Source of the DNA: Nostocales cyanobacterium LEGE 12452 | Lineage (GTDB): Bacteria; Cyanobacteriota; Cyanobacteriia; Cyanobacteriales; Nostocaceae | Direction: 5' to 3' | NCBI GenBank assembly: GCA_015206945.1 | Contig: JADEXV010000055.1 | Location: forward strand, 1 to 36,572 | DNA: 36,572 nucleotides | Shown: in pieces, positions 34,642 to 36,572 of the stretch | Layout of the letters: every line of letters begins with the position of its first letter | Position numbering within the stretch: position 1 is the first letter of the stretch | The notes under the pieces: generated by a model | The model's input: only the letters and a program-made list of their open reading frames with translations | The model's database searches: none | What the model was told of the DNA's origin: nothing | Made by a program: the position numbers and the translations under genes

Positions 34642-36492
34642 TTATCTCAAACCTGACTGTACACGCCAGAGGCCGGAATAAATCCCGTCTTTCTCCAGCA
34701 ATTGCTCATGGGTTCCCGACTCTACTAATTTCCCATGTTCCATGACATAAATGCAATCGGCATTGCGGATAGTGGAAAGACGATGAGCGATCGCAATTGT
34801 AGTTCTATCTACTGTAATCCGTTCTAGCGATCGCTGGATTGCCGCTTCTGTTTCATTATCCACCGCCGAGGTAGCTTCATCTAAAATCAGAATGGGCGGA
34901 TTCTTTAAGACTGCACGGGCGATCGCAATCCGTTGTCTTTGTCCACCAGATAACTTTTGTCCTCTTTCCCCCACGATTGTCTCATAACCTTGGGGCAATT
35001 CAATAATAAATTCGTGTGCTTCGGCTATCTTCGCCGCCGTGATGATTTCTTGCTCTGTAGTTTCAAAGCTACCGTAAGCAATATTCTCAGCTACAGTGCC
35101 ATGAAATAAAAAGACATCTTGACTCACCAAACCGATGCAGCGGCGTAAATCTTTTAAATTCAAACTTTGCAAGTCAATCCCATCGAGAGTGATGCTGCCA
35201 GCTTGCACTTCATACAAGCGCAACAAGAGTTTGACTAAAGTGCTTTTACCAGAACCGGTAGAACCGACAATTGCAATAGTTTTCCCCGCCGGAATATCCA
35301 AAGACAGATTTTTAATCACTGGAAATCTATCTTTATAGGCAAAATAAACATTGTTAAATTGCACTTCACCGCGCACTTCATCCACGGGTAAAGCTACATC
35401 ACCTGTATGAATGGCGATAGGAGTATCTAACAAATTCATGACTCGATTAGTAGAAGCCATTGCCCTTTGATATTGGTCAAAAGTTTCGCCTAATCTAGTT
35501 AAAGGCCATAGCAATCGCTGAATTAAAAATACTAATACGCTGTAAGTCCCTACAGACATTGCTCCAGAAACCGCTGCCATCCCGCCATACAATAGTAATG
35601 CCGTGAAACCCACCAAAATTAGCATCCGAATTAACGGCACAAAAGCAGCAGAAAGAGTAATTGCCTTAGAGTTACTGCGGCGATAAGCATCACTATCTAA
35701 TTCCAGACGATAAGCTTCATAAGCTTCAGCAGTGAAACTTTTAATAGTAGTAATTCCGCTGATATTGTTTGACAACCGCGAATTGAGAAAACCTACCTTT
35801 TCGCGCACATCAGCGTAGCGAGGTGCAAGTAATCGTTGATAGGCAAAGGAACCCCAGAGGATAAATGGCATCGGTGACAAAGCCATCCACGCTACACTAG
35901 GAGCCAGAATAAAGAAAGCAGCGCCAATAATTAGAACAGTTGCAGAAACTTGGATAATATCATTCGCTCCTCCATCCAAAAACCGCTCTAATTGGTTAAT
36001 ATCATCACTGAGGATAGACATTAAACCGCCAGTGCTGCGTTCTTCAAAATAAGCCAATTCCAACTCTTGCAAATGTTTGTATGCATCCAAACGCAAGTCA
36101 TGCTGAATATTCTGAGCCAAATTCCGCCAAAGTCGAGCGTAGGCGTACTCAAAAACAGATTCTAGTATCCAAATGATGACAGTAAGGAAGGAAATAATCA
36201 AAAATTGTTGAAAGACATCGCGTACCCCTAACTGTGCAATTATGGAATCCTGTTGCTTGACTACCACATCAACCGCCACGCCAATTAAGCCGGGTGGTGC
36301 TAAGTCGAAAAATTTATTGAGGGTAGAATAAGTAGTCGCCAGCAAAATTTGTTTACGATACTGGTGTCCATACTCAAGCAAACGCTGGAGAGGATGCGCT
36401 GAATCTTTACGCCTTCTTGATGCCCGATGAGATTTTAATGCAGTAGCCACGGCTTTTTGCGATTTCGTGTCACTGATATTACCACGGAACAA
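34642..36492 (-). CDS. MsbA/MdlB-type ABC exporter (fused TMD-NBD)
   Basis: The 616-aa half-transporter has six helices (about 50-330) and a full nucleotide-binding domain: Walker [11 protein letters not shown]-loop LVSQDVF, signature LSGGQRQR, Walker B ILILDE and AIAHRLST. The start is TTG at 36492, supported by AGGA eight bases upstream and by the lack of any ATG before the membrane domain. A GTG at 36450 has no ribosome site. A small hairpin (GTCTGAA / TTCAGAC, 36514-36533) lies just upstream in the leader. It differs from HepA in sequence and context, and probably exports a lipid, drug or peptide. The gene is complete, and 80 bp of upstream DNA remain before the window ends. Confidence 0.9.
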   Translation of the reverse strand: MFRGNISDTKSQKAVATALKSHRASRRRKDSAHPLQRLLEYGHQYRKQILLATTYSTLNKFFDLAPPGLIGVAVDVVVKQQDSIIAQLGVRDVFQQFLIISFLTVIIWILESVFEYAYARLWRNLAQNIQHDLRLDAYKHLQELELAYFEERSTGGLMSILSDDINQLERFLDGGANDIIQVSATVLIIGAAFFILAPSVAWMALSPMPFILWGSFAYQRLLAPRYADVREKVGFLNSRLSNNISGITTIKSFTAEAYEAYRLELDSDAYRRSNSKAITLSAAFVPLIRMLILVGFTALLLYGGMAAVSGAMSVGTYSVLVFLIQRLLWPLTRLGETFDQYQRAMASTNRVMNLLDTPIAIHTGDVALPVDEVRGEVQFNNVYFAYKDRFPVIKNLSLDIPAGKTIAIVGSTGSGKSTLVKLLLRLYEVQAGSITLDGIDLQSLNLKDLRRCIGLVSQDVFLFHGTVAENIAYGSFETTEQEIITAAKIAEAHEFIIELPQGYETIVGERGQKLSGGQRQRIAIARAVLKNPPILILDEATSAVDNETEAAIQRSLERITVDRTTIAIAHRLSTIRNADCIYVMEHGKLVESGTHEQLLEKDGIYSGLWRVQSGLR

Positions 36493-36572
36493 AGCTTGAG
36501 TCCTAAGTCCTGAGTCTGAAGATTGATTCAGACAGACTAATGGGAAACTAGTAACTGAGTTTATTCAAGGAC

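Overview
The window looks like chromosomal DNA of a filamentous, heterocyst-forming cyanobacterium (Nostoc/Anabaena type). The evidence is abundant HIP1 octamers (GCGATCGC, e.g. 614-621 and several in the 18-25 kb genes), many short hairpin and MITE-like repeats between genes, a cyanobacterial CYP110-like P450, and above all the gene order from about 6.8 to 25.5 kb. As recalled from the literature, that order (rfbC, SAF-domain oxidoreductase, GT4, Wzc-like protein, hepC, hepA, GT4, GT2, GT4, GT2, polymerase-like membrane protein, GT4) follows the heterocyst envelope polysaccharide (HEP) island of Anabaena PCC 7120 (around alr2830-alr2841). No database could be searched here.

Region 1 (1-6.7 kb, + strand): a sugar/acid-modifying module. 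It holds an LhgO-type FAD oxidase, an extended-SDR epimerase, a tandem pair of GT2 glycosyltransferases and a tandem pair of PhyH-type 2-oxoglutarate dioxygenases. Region 2 (6.8-25.5 kb, + strand): the HEP-like export and assembly cluster. It supplies dTDP-sugar epimerisation (RfbC), a divergent phosphoglycosyl transferase (HepC), five to six glycosyltransferases, an ABC exporter (HepA), a Wzy/WaaL-like polytopic protein and a Wzc-like chain-length ATPase. It is interrupted between the Wzc-like gene and hepC by an opposite-strand, internally duplicated, DUF6745-like gene that carries an in-frame stop.

Region 3 (25.6-28.1 kb, - strand): an ATP-grasp ligase plus MFS transporter pair, probably one operon for making and exporting a small amide-bonded compound. 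Region 4 (28.6-30.3 kb, - strand): a ParA ATPase, a small coiled-coil partner with a near-terminal Trp, and a tautomerase-fold protein. The first two resemble the McdA/McdB carboxysome-positioning pair.

Region 5 (30.5-34.1 kb, + strand): a P450 whose last 43 codons lie beyond an in-frame TAA, a small unknown protein with an apparent frameshift at its 3' end, and a HEAT-repeat protein. Region 6 (34.2-36.5 kb, - strand): a small conserved-looking cyanobacterial protein downstream of an MsbA-type ABC exporter that uses a TTG start.

Recurrent themes are local tandem duplication, repeats inserted at or across gene 3' ends, and three genes with 3'-end lesions (nonsense, nonsense, frameshift). No rRNA, tRNA, CRISPR array or complete transposase gene was seen.
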